Made by a program: the position numbers and the translations under genes. A DNA stretch of 64,000 nt. Origin: CAYVUV01 sp964455095 (GTDB lineage: Bacteria > Desulfobacterota > Binatia > HRBIN30 > CADEER01). The stretch spans positions 15,308 through 79,307 of the forward strand of contig CAYVUV010000115.1 in NCBI GenBank assembly GCA_964455095.1, read 5' to 3'. Below, piece by piece: positions 53,985 to 62,234 of this stretch. Below the pieces are notes generated by a model. That model worked only from the letters and a program-made list of their open reading frames with translations, ran no database searches and had not been told where the DNA came from. Numbering within the stretch: position 1 is the first letter of the stretch; each line of letters begins with the position of its first letter.

Positions 53985-54575
53985 TTAGCGCTTGAGCTCG
54001 TCGACCGATGAGATGATCTTGCCGACCAGGCCGTACTCCTTGGCCGCTTCCGCGGTCATCCAGAAGTTGCGCTCGGTATCCTTCTCGACCCGTTTGATGT
54101 TCTGGCCGGTGCGTTCGGCAATGACGCGATTCAGGCGCGCGCGCATCTTGAGAATTTCTTCGGCCTCGATCTCGAGATCGGTCGCGCGACCGCCGGCGCC
54201 ACCCGCCGGCTGGTGCAGCATGAACCGCGTGTTGGGCAGGCAGTAACGGTCCTCGCGCGGCACGGCGAGGTAGATGTGCGCGCCGGCGCTCGCCACCCAC
54301 CCGGTGCCGATGACTTTGATCCGCGGGCGCACGAATTGGAGCATGTCGTAGATCGTATCCGCCGATTCGACGTGCCCGCCCGGCGAGTTGAGGTAAATGG
54401 TAATGTCCTCTTCGGACGCCGCGGCCATGGCGAGCAACTGCTCGACGACGGTGCGCGTCAGGTCCTGATCGATCTCGCCGCAGATAACGAGTGTCCGCGC
54501 CGCGAACAGTTTCTCCGCCACCGGGGCTCGCCACGGTGTCTCAGGGGTCGGGGTCGATGCCAGCTTGGTTCTCAT
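53985..54575 (-). CDS. Divergent ClpP-like protein with altered catalytic Asp
   Basis: 196 residues, close to ClpP length. Ser is present in GWVASAGAHIYLA (in place of G-x-A-S-M-G-A) and His in RFMLHQPAGGAGG. In the segment where E. coli ClpP reads DTERDRF (catalytic Asp), this protein reads DTERNFW, so the third triad residue is Asn. The rest (LPNTRF, EIEAEEILKMRARLNRV, AEAAKEYGLVGKI) is family-typical. Such relatives form rings; they could mix with canonical ClpP or serve a non-proteolytic role. It is not part of the kinase operon, which starts 188 bases downstream. No ClpX or ClpA is nearby. Confidence 0.88.
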   Translation of the reverse strand: MRTKLASTPTPETPWRAPVAEKLFAARTLVICGEIDQDLTRTVVEQLLAMAAASEEDITIYLNSPGGHVESADTIYDMLQFVRPRIKVIGTGWVASAGAHIYLAVPREDRYCLPNTRFMLHQPAGGAGGRATDLEIEAEEILKMRARLNRVIAERTGQNIKRVEKDTERNFWMTAEAAKEYGLVGKIISSVDELKR

Positions 54576-54704
54576 ATGGTTCCTCCCGTGCCCGAAAGAG
54601 CGCGTACAGACTACCTTGCTTACTTAGGACTTCGTCCGCGCTGGAGAGCGCGGTACCCGATACTGTGGCGAAGCCGCCGTTCAAGTCAACGACCCGCGCG
54701 CGCT

Positions 54705-54857
54705 TCAGCGCTGCCCCCTCTGCCTGTACCAATAGAGCAGCATGCCGGCGCCGAACACCCCGACGATGGTCGGCAGAATCGGAGCGCGCAGCCAGATCAA
54801 CGCGATGACGAAGACGAACACCATGCTGAACAGAAGGTATTTGTTGGACCGATCCAT
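54705..54857 (-). CDS. Small two-helix membrane protein (50 aa)
   Basis: A 50-residue frame from ATG 54857, 12 bases after the SDR stop, with AGGG about 11 bases upstream. It reads MDRSNKYLLFSMVFVFVIAL, a loop containing LRAPILPTI, and GVFGAGMLLYWYRQRGQR, giving two hydrophobic helices with positive ends. It appears to close the redox operon. No family was recognised. A competing frame at 54541-54732 on the same strand overlaps the ClpP start and is less likely. Confidence 0.5.
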   Translation of the reverse strand: MDRSNKYLLFSMVFVFVIALIWLRAPILPTIVGVFGAGMLLYWYRQRGQR

Positions 54858-54869
54858 CGCCGCACTACC

Positions 54870-55904
54870 CTAACGCAAACGCGCGCCCGGGTCGACGTGC
54901 GGGCTCAGCGCCGCGACCGCCGCCCGCATGCCGTCTTCGACCCACACACGCGGCTCCCATCCCAACTGCCGCCGGGCCTTCTCGTTGGCGAGGCAAAACT
55001 GGCGGCCGAAGGCTTTGACGTCGACCGAGAGGAGCGGCGGCGGGCTCTGCAGGCGCAGCCCACGCCACACGAGCTGTAGGACGTGCGCCGCCCCGAGGGC
55101 GAGCGGATATGGAATGTAACGCCGCGGCGGCGCCGCGCCGATGGCCGTGGCGATGCGCGCGCACACGTCTTCGAGCGTCGGCCCGTCGGCGCCGTCGTGG
55201 ACGAGATAGCCGTTGCCGATCGCGACCGGGTCGGCACTGGCCATCAGACACGCGTCGACCAGGTTGTCGATATACGCCCACGCCAGCCGTGCGCCGCGAC
55301 ACCAGAACAGCATCTGCCCGCCGCGGATCGCCGCCGCCAGGCTGGGAAAGAACGCGCGGTCGCCGGGTCCGTAGACCCAGCCGGGATAGATGACCGAGAC
55401 CGGCAGCCCGGTCTGGCGGTGGAACTGCCAGAGCCACTGCTCACCTTCGATCTTCGAGTCGGCGTAGGGCTCGCTCCAGAGCCGAAACGGCGACTCCTCG
55501 TCGAACGTCTCGCCACCCTGAGGGATACCGAAGACGTCGCTGGTGCTGACATGCACGAAGCGGGCGACGCCGTGCGCCAGCGCCGCGCGCGCGACGTTCT
55601 GCGTCCCACCTACGTTCACGGCGCGAAAGCGCGCAAACGGCGCCCACGCGTGCACCAGCGCCGCGGTGTGGAAGACGCGCGCGACGCCCGCGAACGCCGG
55701 TTCGATGCGATCGAACCCGGTGACGTCCGCCTCGACCACTTCGAGCCCAGGCGGCGCCGCGGCGCGCAGCGCGTCGAGCCCGCGATCGCCCGGCAGAGCC
55801 AGCGCCCGCACCGTGTCGCCCTCCGCCAGCAAGCGCCGCACCAACGCCTGGCCGACGAAACCGGCCGCGCCGGTCACCAGCGAGACGCGCGCCGCACCGC
55901 TCAC
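54870..55904 (-). CDS. NAD(P)-dependent SDR, 3-beta-hydroxysteroid-dehydrogenase-like
   Basis: 344 residues from GTG 55904, chosen because GGAG lies five bases upstream and the frame before it would overlap the previous gene. Extended-SDR motifs are VTGAAGFVGQALVRRL (cofactor), FHTAALVHAWAPFARF, RFVHVSTSDVFG and the YxxxK pair in YADSKIEGE. The pattern fits 3-beta-HSD/sterol-dehydrogenase-like oxidoreductases that oxidise secondary alcohols. It follows the PLP enzyme by 13 bases, so it belongs to the operon with GMC and ALDH genes. Substrate unknown. Confidence 0.88.
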   Translation of the reverse strand: MSGAARVSLVTGAAGFVGQALVRRLLAEGDTVRALALPGDRGLDALRAAAPPGLEVVEADVTGFDRIEPAFAGVARVFHTAALVHAWAPFARFRAVNVGGTQNVARAALAHGVARFVHVSTSDVFGIPQGGETFDEESPFRLWSEPYADSKIEGEQWLWQFHRQTGLPVSVIYPGWVYGPGDRAFFPSLAAAIRGGQMLFWCRGARLAWAYIDNLVDACLMASADPVAIGNGYLVHDGADGPTLEDVCARIATAIGAAPPRRYIPYPLALGAAHVLQLVWRGLRLQSPPPLLSVDVKAFGRQFCLANEKARRQLGWEPRVWVEDGMRAAVAALSPHVDPGARLR

Positions 55905-55917
55905 GAATGCTCCGCGA

Positions 55918-57132
55918 TCAGTGAAAGCAATGGCCGAGACCGCGGTAGGTCTTGGCGCGGCTCTCGATCCGGTCACCGCGCACGAGCAGGTACTCGCTGA
56001 AGTGCTCGGCGATTTCTCCCGCCTTGGCCGGGCGAAAGAAGACGGGATCGCCGGGCTTGAGCTTGCCGCGCAGATGCGGCGGCACGACCAACGGAGTCTG
56101 CACCTCGCCGAACCCCTCGCCGCCGGTGGCGCGCAGCCCCGCCGGCAGAAATGGTACCGGCGCCTTGTCGGGCCCGGTCGGCCCGCTGGCGATGAAGCCG
56201 CCGCTCTGGCAGGTGACGTGGTCGGGCTGCGAGCTGCGCGTGACCTGCAGCGCGAAGCAGAAGGCCGGCTGGTTCTCGTTGCTGGCGTAGTAGTCGAAGA
56301 GATGCGACTGCAGAAATCCCGATCCCGCCGTCACCTCGGTGACCCACGGCTCCTCGCTGGTGGTGCGGATTGACCCGGTGCCGCCGCCGTTGAAGAACTC
56401 GAGCGCAATGCCGCGCGTCTTGAGCAACTCGGCCACCGCCTGGCGCTTGTGGGCCACGTCGGGCGTCGACCAGCGCTTGATCTGCTTCTTCGCCGGGTTG
56501 AGCAGCGGCGCGAACGGGTTCGCATCGCCCAACCCGGCGATGTGCGCCTCGTAGCCCATGGCGCCGACCAGGCGCAGCTCCGGATGCGCGGCCAATGCGT
56601 CGAGCACGCGCGCGCAGTCGGCGGCGCTGCGCACCGGCGAGCGCTGCACGCCGATGTGCAGACCCATCGGACGCCACGACAAATCGAGATCGATGCACAC
56701 CCGCAACGGCGGGGCGCCGGCATGGGCGCGGCAGAAGGCGGCGAGGATCTCGACGTGCGCCGGGCTGTCGATCATCAACGTCAGCCGCACACCCTGCTGC
56801 GTGAGCGCCAGCGCGCGCTCGAGGTCGCTCGCCTGTACCGTGGGATAGGCGACCAGCACATCGTCGAACCCGTACGCGGTCAGCAGTGCGGCCTCCTCGA
56901 CGGAGAAGCACATCACGCCGCGCAGCGTCGCGCTCTGAGCGCACATGTAGCGCAGCAGGTCGGGCACGCGGACCGACTTCGACGCCGGCCGCAGCGTCTT
57001 GTCGTGCGCCGCCGCAATACGTGCCAAGCGCTGCACGTTGGCGTCGAGCGCGTCGAGGTCGACGACCATCAGCGGCAGGCGCTCGCCGCGCACCAATGCG
57101 GCCAGACGGTCGTAGTCCCAGAGAGCGGGCAT
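55918..57132 (-). CDS. PLP enzyme of the alanine-racemase fold (D-threonine-aldolase-like)
   Basis: 404 residues from ATG 57132; the longer frame from 57216 overlaps the ALDH stop and has a basic low-complexity start. VVDLDALDANVQRLARIA begins the alanine-racemase-type barrel. The PLP Lys is in LRPASKSVRVPDLL. Further family marks are GVMCFSVEEAALLTAYG, LVGAMGYEAHIAGLGD and EFFNGGGTGSI, followed by a C-terminal beta domain ending with GDPVFFRPAKAGEIAEHF and GLGHCFH, which may hold a metal site. Homologues include D-threonine aldolases and amino-acid deaminases. The link to the neighbouring redox genes is unclear. Confidence 0.85.
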   Translation of the reverse strand: MPALWDYDRLAALVRGERLPLMVVDLDALDANVQRLARIAAAHDKTLRPASKSVRVPDLLRYMCAQSATLRGVMCFSVEEAALLTAYGFDDVLVAYPTVQASDLERALALTQQGVRLTLMIDSPAHVEILAAFCRAHAGAPPLRVCIDLDLSWRPMGLHIGVQRSPVRSAADCARVLDALAAHPELRLVGAMGYEAHIAGLGDANPFAPLLNPAKKQIKRWSTPDVAHKRQAVAELLKTRGIALEFFNGGGTGSIRTTSEEPWVTEVTAGSGFLQSHLFDYYASNENQPAFCFALQVTRSSQPDHVTCQSGGFIASGPTGPDKAPVPFLPAGLRATGGEGFGEVQTPLVVPPHLRGKLKPGDPVFFRPAKAGEIAEHFSEYLLVRGDRIESRAKTYRGLGHCFH

Positions 57133-57148
57133 TCCGAAACGCTCGGCG

Positions 57149-59089
57149 TTACGCGCCGCGGCCCTTCTTCGCCGCTTTGTTGGAGTAGCGCTCGAGCTTG
57201 AGGCCGGCGATGGCAAACTTGATGAACGCGCCCAGGCCGTCGCTGAACAAGTTGACCGTCAGGTCGCTGAAGAGCCGGTACTTCTCCTTGGTGTAGGGGT
57301 ACCAGTTGGCCTCGATCTTGGCGCTGTTCTTGTCGATCAGCACCGACTTGACGTTGCAGAACGCGTGCAGGCCGTGCTCGCCCTTGTAGCGGCCGAAGCC
57401 GCTCTGCTTGACGCCGCCGAACGGCAGGCCGGGGTTGGCCTCGGTGGCCATGACGTTGTTGATCGACACGCCGCCGGCTTCCAATGCGCGACTGACCCGC
57501 GTCGCACGCGCCGCGTCCTTGGTCCACACGCTGGCAGTCAGGCCGTACTCCGATTCGTTGGCCAGGCGCACGACCTCGTCCTCGGTCTTGAACGGCAGCA
57601 GGGGGATCAGCGGCCCGAACGTCTCGGCGTGAGCCAGCAGCATGTCGGGCGTGACGCGGTCGACCACCATCGGCGGCACCAGGCGCGAAGTGCCGTCCCA
57701 CTCCGCGCCGGTGAGGAACACCGCCCCCTTCGCCTTCGCATCGGCGACGTGATCGGCGACGATCTTCACCTGGAAGTCGGTGGTCATCGCCCCGACATCG
57801 GCGTCGCCGTCGCGGTCGACGGCCTGCACCATGCGCGCGACTTCCTTGACCAGCGCGGTCTTGAACGGCTCGTAGATACCTTCCTGGACGTAGAGGCGCT
57901 CGACCGACGTGCACGACTGCCCGGTGGTGGTCAGCGCGCCCCACGCCGCGCCCGCCGCGGCGCGCTGAATGTTGGCGTCGTCGAAGACGATCATCGGATC
58001 CTTGCCGCCGAGCTCGAGCTCGACGGGGATCAGATGCTCGGCGGCGCGGGCGAGAATCGCCTTGCCGGTGCGCGTGCTGCCGGTGAAGAAGATCTTCTCC
58101 GGCTTCTGCGCGATCAGGCGCGTGCCGACGGCGCCGTCGCCGTACACCACCTGTACCCAGTTGGGCGCGAACTGCGCCTCGGCGAGCAGATCCTCGACCA
58201 GCCCCTCGAGCGGCGTCCACTCCGACGGCTTGTAGACCACCGTATTGCCGGCGGCGAAGGCGCAGGCGATGGGCACGATGGCCTGATAGAAGGGGTAGTT
58301 CCACGGCGAGATGATCAGGATCGTGCCGAGCGGCTCGTACCAGGTCCACGACGTCTTGCCCATCAGCGCCAACGGCGTCGGCTGCTTGCGATCCTTGAGC
58401 GCCTTTGGCGCGTATTTCTCCAGCCAGGCGAGGTTATCGAGCACGCCGAAGATCTCGGAGATCAGCGCATCGGAGCGCGATTTGCCGGTGTCGCGCTGGA
58501 TGCGATCGATGATCTCCTCGCGGCGCCGCAGGATGATGCGGCGCAGCTCCGCAATCGGTTGCAGCCGCTCGGCCACCGAGAGCCGACGCAGCGACTGCGC
58601 GCCGGCGCGGGCGCGCGCAAACGCGGCCACCGCCGGCTCTGCGACGGGCAACTCAACCGGCGCGGGTAACGGCGACACGGCGGGGGGCCCACTCTCCTCC
58701 GGGCGGGTCTCGACTACTTTCGCATCCCATCCGATGTGCTCGAAGACCGCGCCGGTGCCGACGTCCGAGTAGTAGAGCGTCATCACGACGCCCTTGAGAC
58801 CGATGTTGATCATGCGCAGCGCGGTGGCGATCGGCTCGGGCGCGGTGCGGTGGCGTTCGGAAAGCGCGAGCAGCCCGCGAACCAGCGGCCGCGGCAGGAC
58901 GCCGCACAGGGCGAGCAGGAACTGCACGCCGGCGCGGTCGCTGTCGCTCATGTGCGGCAGCATGCGGTCGACCTGCGCGGCGCTGGCGGAAGCGGCAAAC
59001 GACGGCAGCTCGCCATCACCGGGGATGAGGATGTTGCCGACGCGGCGCAGGCCGGCGATCTGGAGACGGCTCAGCGATGGCGCGCTCAT
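57149..59089 (-). CDS. Aldehyde dehydrogenase with N-terminal GMC-small-subunit-like domain
   Basis: 646 residues. About 150 N-terminal residues (RVGNILIPGDGELPSF, HMSDSDRAGVQFLLALCGVLPRPLVRGLLAL, LKGVVMTLYYSDVGTG) resemble the small subunit or helical N-terminal region associated with GMC-type dehydrogenases. Then comes a full ALDH from about residue 170: PWNYPFYQAIVPIACAFAAGN, ELELGGKDP (general base Glu), GQSCTSVERLYV (nucleophile Cys) and the KSGFGRYKGEHGL ending region. A C-terminal hydrophobic/basic stretch (INLFSDGLGAFIKFAIAGLKL-like) may bind membrane. It overlaps the GMC gene by ATGA. Together they could oxidise an alcohol to an acid. Confidence 0.9.
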   Translation of the reverse strand: MSAPSLSRLQIAGLRRVGNILIPGDGELPSFAASASAAQVDRMLPHMSDSDRAGVQFLLALCGVLPRPLVRGLLALSERHRTAPEPIATALRMINIGLKGVVMTLYYSDVGTGAVFEHIGWDAKVVETRPEESGPPAVSPLPAPVELPVAEPAVAAFARARAGAQSLRRLSVAERLQPIAELRRIILRRREEIIDRIQRDTGKSRSDALISEIFGVLDNLAWLEKYAPKALKDRKQPTPLALMGKTSWTWYEPLGTILIISPWNYPFYQAIVPIACAFAAGNTVVYKPSEWTPLEGLVEDLLAEAQFAPNWVQVVYGDGAVGTRLIAQKPEKIFFTGSTRTGKAILARAAEHLIPVELELGGKDPMIVFDDANIQRAAAGAAWGALTTTGQSCTSVERLYVQEGIYEPFKTALVKEVARMVQAVDRDGDADVGAMTTDFQVKIVADHVADAKAKGAVFLTGAEWDGTSRLVPPMVVDRVTPDMLLAHAETFGPLIPLLPFKTEDEVVRLANESEYGLTASVWTKDAARATRVSRALEAGGVSINNVMATEANPGLPFGGVKQSGFGRYKGEHGLHAFCNVKSVLIDKNSAKIEANWYPYTKEKYRLFSDLTVNLFSDGLGAFIKFAIAGLKLERYSNKAAKKGRGA

Positions 59090-60492
59090 CCGCGCACGTC
59101 CTTGATGATGCGGTCAGCCGCCTGCAGCGACAGGGCCATGATGGTGAACGACGGGTTGATGCCCGGCGCGTTGGGAAAGATGCTGGAGTCGGCGGTGTAG
59201 ATGTTGCGCATGCCGTGCAAGCGGAAGTCGGGCGACGTCACCGAGCGCGTCGGGTCGGTGCCCATGTTGCACCCGCCCATGAGATGCAAGCCGATGGCGA
59301 TGTTGCCCTCGATGATCTCCTTCACGCCGGTGGACAGGAAGATGTTGTGGATCGCCGCCCGGCCGCGATCGCGCCGGCGCTCGTCCTCGGCGTTGAGCCG
59401 CTTCTCGATCGATGCCTGGCCGCGTTTGTTGACCCGGATGCGCCCCGGGTTGGTATCGCGCACGGCGACCTCGATGCAGGCCATGTGCGTGATCTGCTTC
59501 ATGCGGCGCTGATGCGCGGCGCCGAAGCCCGGCAGCAGCATGCTGATGGCGACCGGCGGGCCGAAGACGTTCTCGAGCTTGAAGCCGGCGCGGCGGAAGC
59601 TCGGATCGTTCGACTTGTACGACTGCAGCGGTCCGCGGTGCGCGTTGACCGGCTCGTCGTAGACGCCGAGGATCATGTACTGCGGGTGCGTGTAGAAGTT
59701 GTAGCCCAGTGCTGGCAGCTTCTTGTCGAAGCCCGAGGCGAGCAGCAGGCGCGAGTTCCCGATCGCGCCGGCGCCGAGCACGAGAATGCGGCCGCGGTAG
59801 CTCGCCGTCGCGCCGCCGGTGGTACCGGTGACGGTGACGACGTCGTCGCGGTGCTCGACGCGCTGCGCCTCGAACTGCGGGACGATCTGCAAGCCGGCTT
59901 CGCGCGCGCGTTTGAGCACCGTGACGGCCATGCTCTGCTTGCTGTCGATGCGGCAGCCCATCAGGCACTCGATGCAGCAGTTACCGTCCTCGAAATGGCA
60001 ATCGGTCTGGCCGCGCACCAGCGGCGCGCAGCGGTAGCCGTTGTTGGCAAAGCCGCGCCGGAAGATCTCGGCATTGCCATTGCGGTACTGCTCGGGCACG
60101 GTGCTGATGCTGATCTCGTTCGCCACCCGGTCGTACCACGGGTCGAGGTCGCGGCGGTTCAGGAAGTCGACGCCCGACGCCTCGCGCCAGGCGTCGAACG
60201 CCGAGTCATCGAAGCGGTCGAGCAGCGCCTGGTTGACGATCGAGCCGCCGCCGACCGCCTTGGGGCGCAACAGGCCGATGGTGGCGTCCTTGTTCAACTC
60301 GATGCCGCCGCCCCAGTACAGCTGCGAGTTGGCGTCGAGCTCGTTGCGCGGGTAGGTCTCCTTGGTGAACGACTGCCCGGCTTCGAGCAGCACGCACTTC
60401 ATGCCGGCGCGCGTCAGCGCGTCGACGATGAACGACCCCGATACACCCGCACCGACGACGACGGCGTCGTATGTGTCCTGCGAAGCTGTCAT
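59086..60492 (-). CDS. GMC-family FAD oxidoreductase
   Basis: 468 residues. The FAD motif is YDAVVVGAGVSGSFIVDALTRAG. The substrate-side residues include YWGGGIELNKDATIGL and KAVGGGSIVNQALLDRF. Four Cys in CHFEDGNCCIECLMGC are close together and may be structural. The GMC-type C-terminal catalytic region is GLHLMGGCNMGTDP, then YTADSSIFPNAPGINPSFTIMALS, carrying His and Asn. Such enzymes oxidise alcohols, passing electrons to O2 or a carrier. It starts the operon with the fused ALDH. Confidence 0.92.
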   Translation of the reverse strand: MTASQDTYDAVVVGAGVSGSFIVDALTRAGMKCVLLEAGQSFTKETYPRNELDANSQLYWGGGIELNKDATIGLLRPKAVGGGSIVNQALLDRFDDSAFDAWREASGVDFLNRRDLDPWYDRVANEISISTVPEQYRNGNAEIFRRGFANNGYRCAPLVRGQTDCHFEDGNCCIECLMGCRIDSKQSMAVTVLKRAREAGLQIVPQFEAQRVEHRDDVVTVTGTTGGATASYRGRILVLGAGAIGNSRLLLASGFDKKLPALGYNFYTHPQYMILGVYDEPVNAHRGPLQSYKSNDPSFRRAGFKLENVFGPPVAISMLLPGFGAAHQRRMKQITHMACIEVAVRDTNPGRIRVNKRGQASIEKRLNAEDERRRDRGRAAIHNIFLSTGVKEIIEGNIAIGLHLMGGCNMGTDPTRSVTSPDFRLHGMRNIYTADSSIFPNAPGINPSFTIMALSLQAADRIIKDVRG

Positions 60493-60588
60493 GCCGAATC
60501 CTTCCGCTAGCGCCGATCCGCGACACCTTTCTGTAGCGCGCGCCCGCAGTCAAGCAAAGGCGGGGCTCGGTGAAGCCCAGAGATGCCC

Positions 60589-60663
60589 TTCGACGGGCTC
60601 AGGGCGAGCGGAAGGTCCTTTTTCAAATTGAGGTGGAGATCCGCTCATGCTGAGCCCGTCGAA
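60589..60663. repeat. Palindromic repeat (TTCGACGGGCTCAG family)
   Basis: Arms 60589-60611 and 60641-60663 are inverted and match at 20 of 23 positions, sharing TTCGACGGGCTCAG and GAGCGG with a 29-base spacer (AAGGTCC...GGAGAT). The sequence type, with CTCAGGGCGAGCGG against GCTCATGCTGAG, is a well-known dispersed intergenic repeat in many bacteria. It lies in the gap between the transporter (60696) and GMC operon (60492). Confidence 0.75.
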
Positions 60664-60695
60664 TCACGGGGGCGGGGTTTTTCAACCGTGCAAAA

Positions 60696-62192
60696 CTAGC
60701 CCAACCAGCCGAACCACAGACTGAGCATCGCCGCGCCGACGACGTCGAGCACGACGCCGTAGCGGATCATCTGCCGTTGGGTGACGTAGCCGGTGGAGTA
60801 GGCCATGGCGTTGGTCGGCGTCGACACCGGCAGCATGAAGCCGTAGGTGCAGGCGACGGTGGCGGCGAGGCCGAGCTCGACGGCGTTGCCGCCGACCTGC
60901 GCGGTAACGGCGATGACGACGGGCACGATGATGTTGGCGCTGGCGGTGTTCGACGTCACCTCCGACACGGCGATGGCCAGCAAGCAGAAGATCATCACCA
61001 GCAACGGGCTGCCGCCGGCGGGCACATAGACCGCCAGCGCTTTGCCCAGCGCGGTCGCCAGGCCGCTGCTGATCATGAGCGCGCCGAGGCACATGCCGCC
61101 GCCGAACAGGACGATGACCGGCCAGTCGATGGCGCGCAGGTCGCGCAGGTCGAGGATGGGCTCGCTCGCCCCGCGGCGCGCCGTCGGCAGCCAGAACAAC
61201 GCGCCCGACACCAGCAGTGGCGACACCGCTTCGGGCAGGTGTGTGTCGAAGAAGAGCCCGGTCGGCTCGCGCAGCAGCTTGACCAGCGGCGGGAAGAGCC
61301 ACAGCGAGATGGTGATCAGCAGCGCCGCCGCGACCCGGCGCTCGACGGTCTGCCAGGGACCCAGGGCGGCGTAGCGCGCCACCATCTGGGCGCGGTCGTA
61401 GGTCAGTGCTCCCTTCTCGTTGCGGAAGCGAAACGCCATGTACGCCATCATCACCAGCAACGTTGCCGCGGTGACCGGAAAGACCGTGGCGATCCAGGTG
61501 AGGAACGACACCCGCGTGCCGGTAGCCTGCTCGATCAGCCCGAGCCCGATCAGGTTGGGCGGCGTGCCGATCGGCGTGAACAAGCCGCCGATCGAGGCCG
61601 AGTACGTGACGACCAGCATCAAGCCGGCCGCATAGGTCGGCGGCACGCCGCGGCTGCCGGCGGGGATCATCGCCAGCAGCACGGCCTGCGCGATGGGCAG
61701 CATCATGGCGGTGGTGGCGGTGTTGCTCATCCACGCCGAGAGAAACGCCGTGGTGAGGCCGAGAAAGACGAAGGCGCGAGTCGGATCGTTGCGCAGCACC
61801 GCCAATGACAGGACACGGTACGCGATGCGTTCGTTCAGCCGGTACTTGAAGGTCGCGCGCGCCAGCAGGAAGCTGCCGACGAACAGCATGATGATCGGGT
61901 TGCCGAAGGCGGCAAAGCACTGCTCGGCAGGCGCCACCCCGACGGCCACGGCGAGGGCGGGACCGAGCAGGGCCGTGACGGCCAGCGGCAGGGCCTCGCC
62001 GATCCACAGCGTCGCCACCACCGCCATCACTGCCGCCAGGCGCCGGCCGGGCTCCGAAACGCCGGGAAGCGATACCGCGTAGACCAGCGCCCCCAACCCG
62101 ATGGCGAGCGACAGTACCAGCAGGCGGCCGCCGCGCCCCGGCGCGTTCGATTCCTCCTCGATCAGCTCCGGGTCGTGCGGCCCGTTCGTCAT
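60696..62192 (-). CDS. DASS/SLC13-family anion symporter
   Basis: 498 residues with about 11-12 hydrophobic segments. Family features are the first hairpin motif AWMSNTATTAMMLPIAQA (S-N-T), matched in the second half by VTSNTASANIIVPV. Other supports are GGLFTPIGTPPNLIGLGLI and STPTNAMAYSTGYV. DASS carriers bring di- or tricarboxylates, sulfate or other anions into the cytoplasm with Na+. The substrate cannot be set. An acidic cytoplasmic N-terminus of about 20 residues precedes the first helix. Confidence 0.93.
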   Translation of the reverse strand: MTNGPHDPELIEEESNAPGRGGRLLVLSLAIGLGALVYAVSLPGVSEPGRRLAAVMAVVATLWIGEALPLAVTALLGPALAVAVGVAPAEQCFAAFGNPIIMLFVGSFLLARATFKYRLNERIAYRVLSLAVLRNDPTRAFVFLGLTTAFLSAWMSNTATTAMMLPIAQAVLLAMIPAGSRGVPPTYAAGLMLVVTYSASIGGLFTPIGTPPNLIGLGLIEQATGTRVSFLTWIATVFPVTAATLLVMMAYMAFRFRNEKGALTYDRAQMVARYAALGPWQTVERRVAAALLITISLWLFPPLVKLLREPTGLFFDTHLPEAVSPLLVSGALFWLPTARRGASEPILDLRDLRAIDWPVIVLFGGGMCLGALMISSGLATALGKALAVYVPAGGSPLLVMIFCLLAIAVSEVTSNTASANIIVPVVIAVTAQVGGNAVELGLAATVACTYGFMLPVSTPTNAMAYSTGYVTQRQMIRYGVVLDVVGAAMLSLWFGWLG

Positions 62193-62234
62193 GCGCCCGC
62201 GGTCATATCACCGCAGGCGCATTCCACACACACG

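Noticed and set aside
54541..54732. 63-residue minus-strand frame across the ClpP start
   Set aside because: It overlaps the better-supported 50-residue membrane protein and the ClpP start, and shows no domain.
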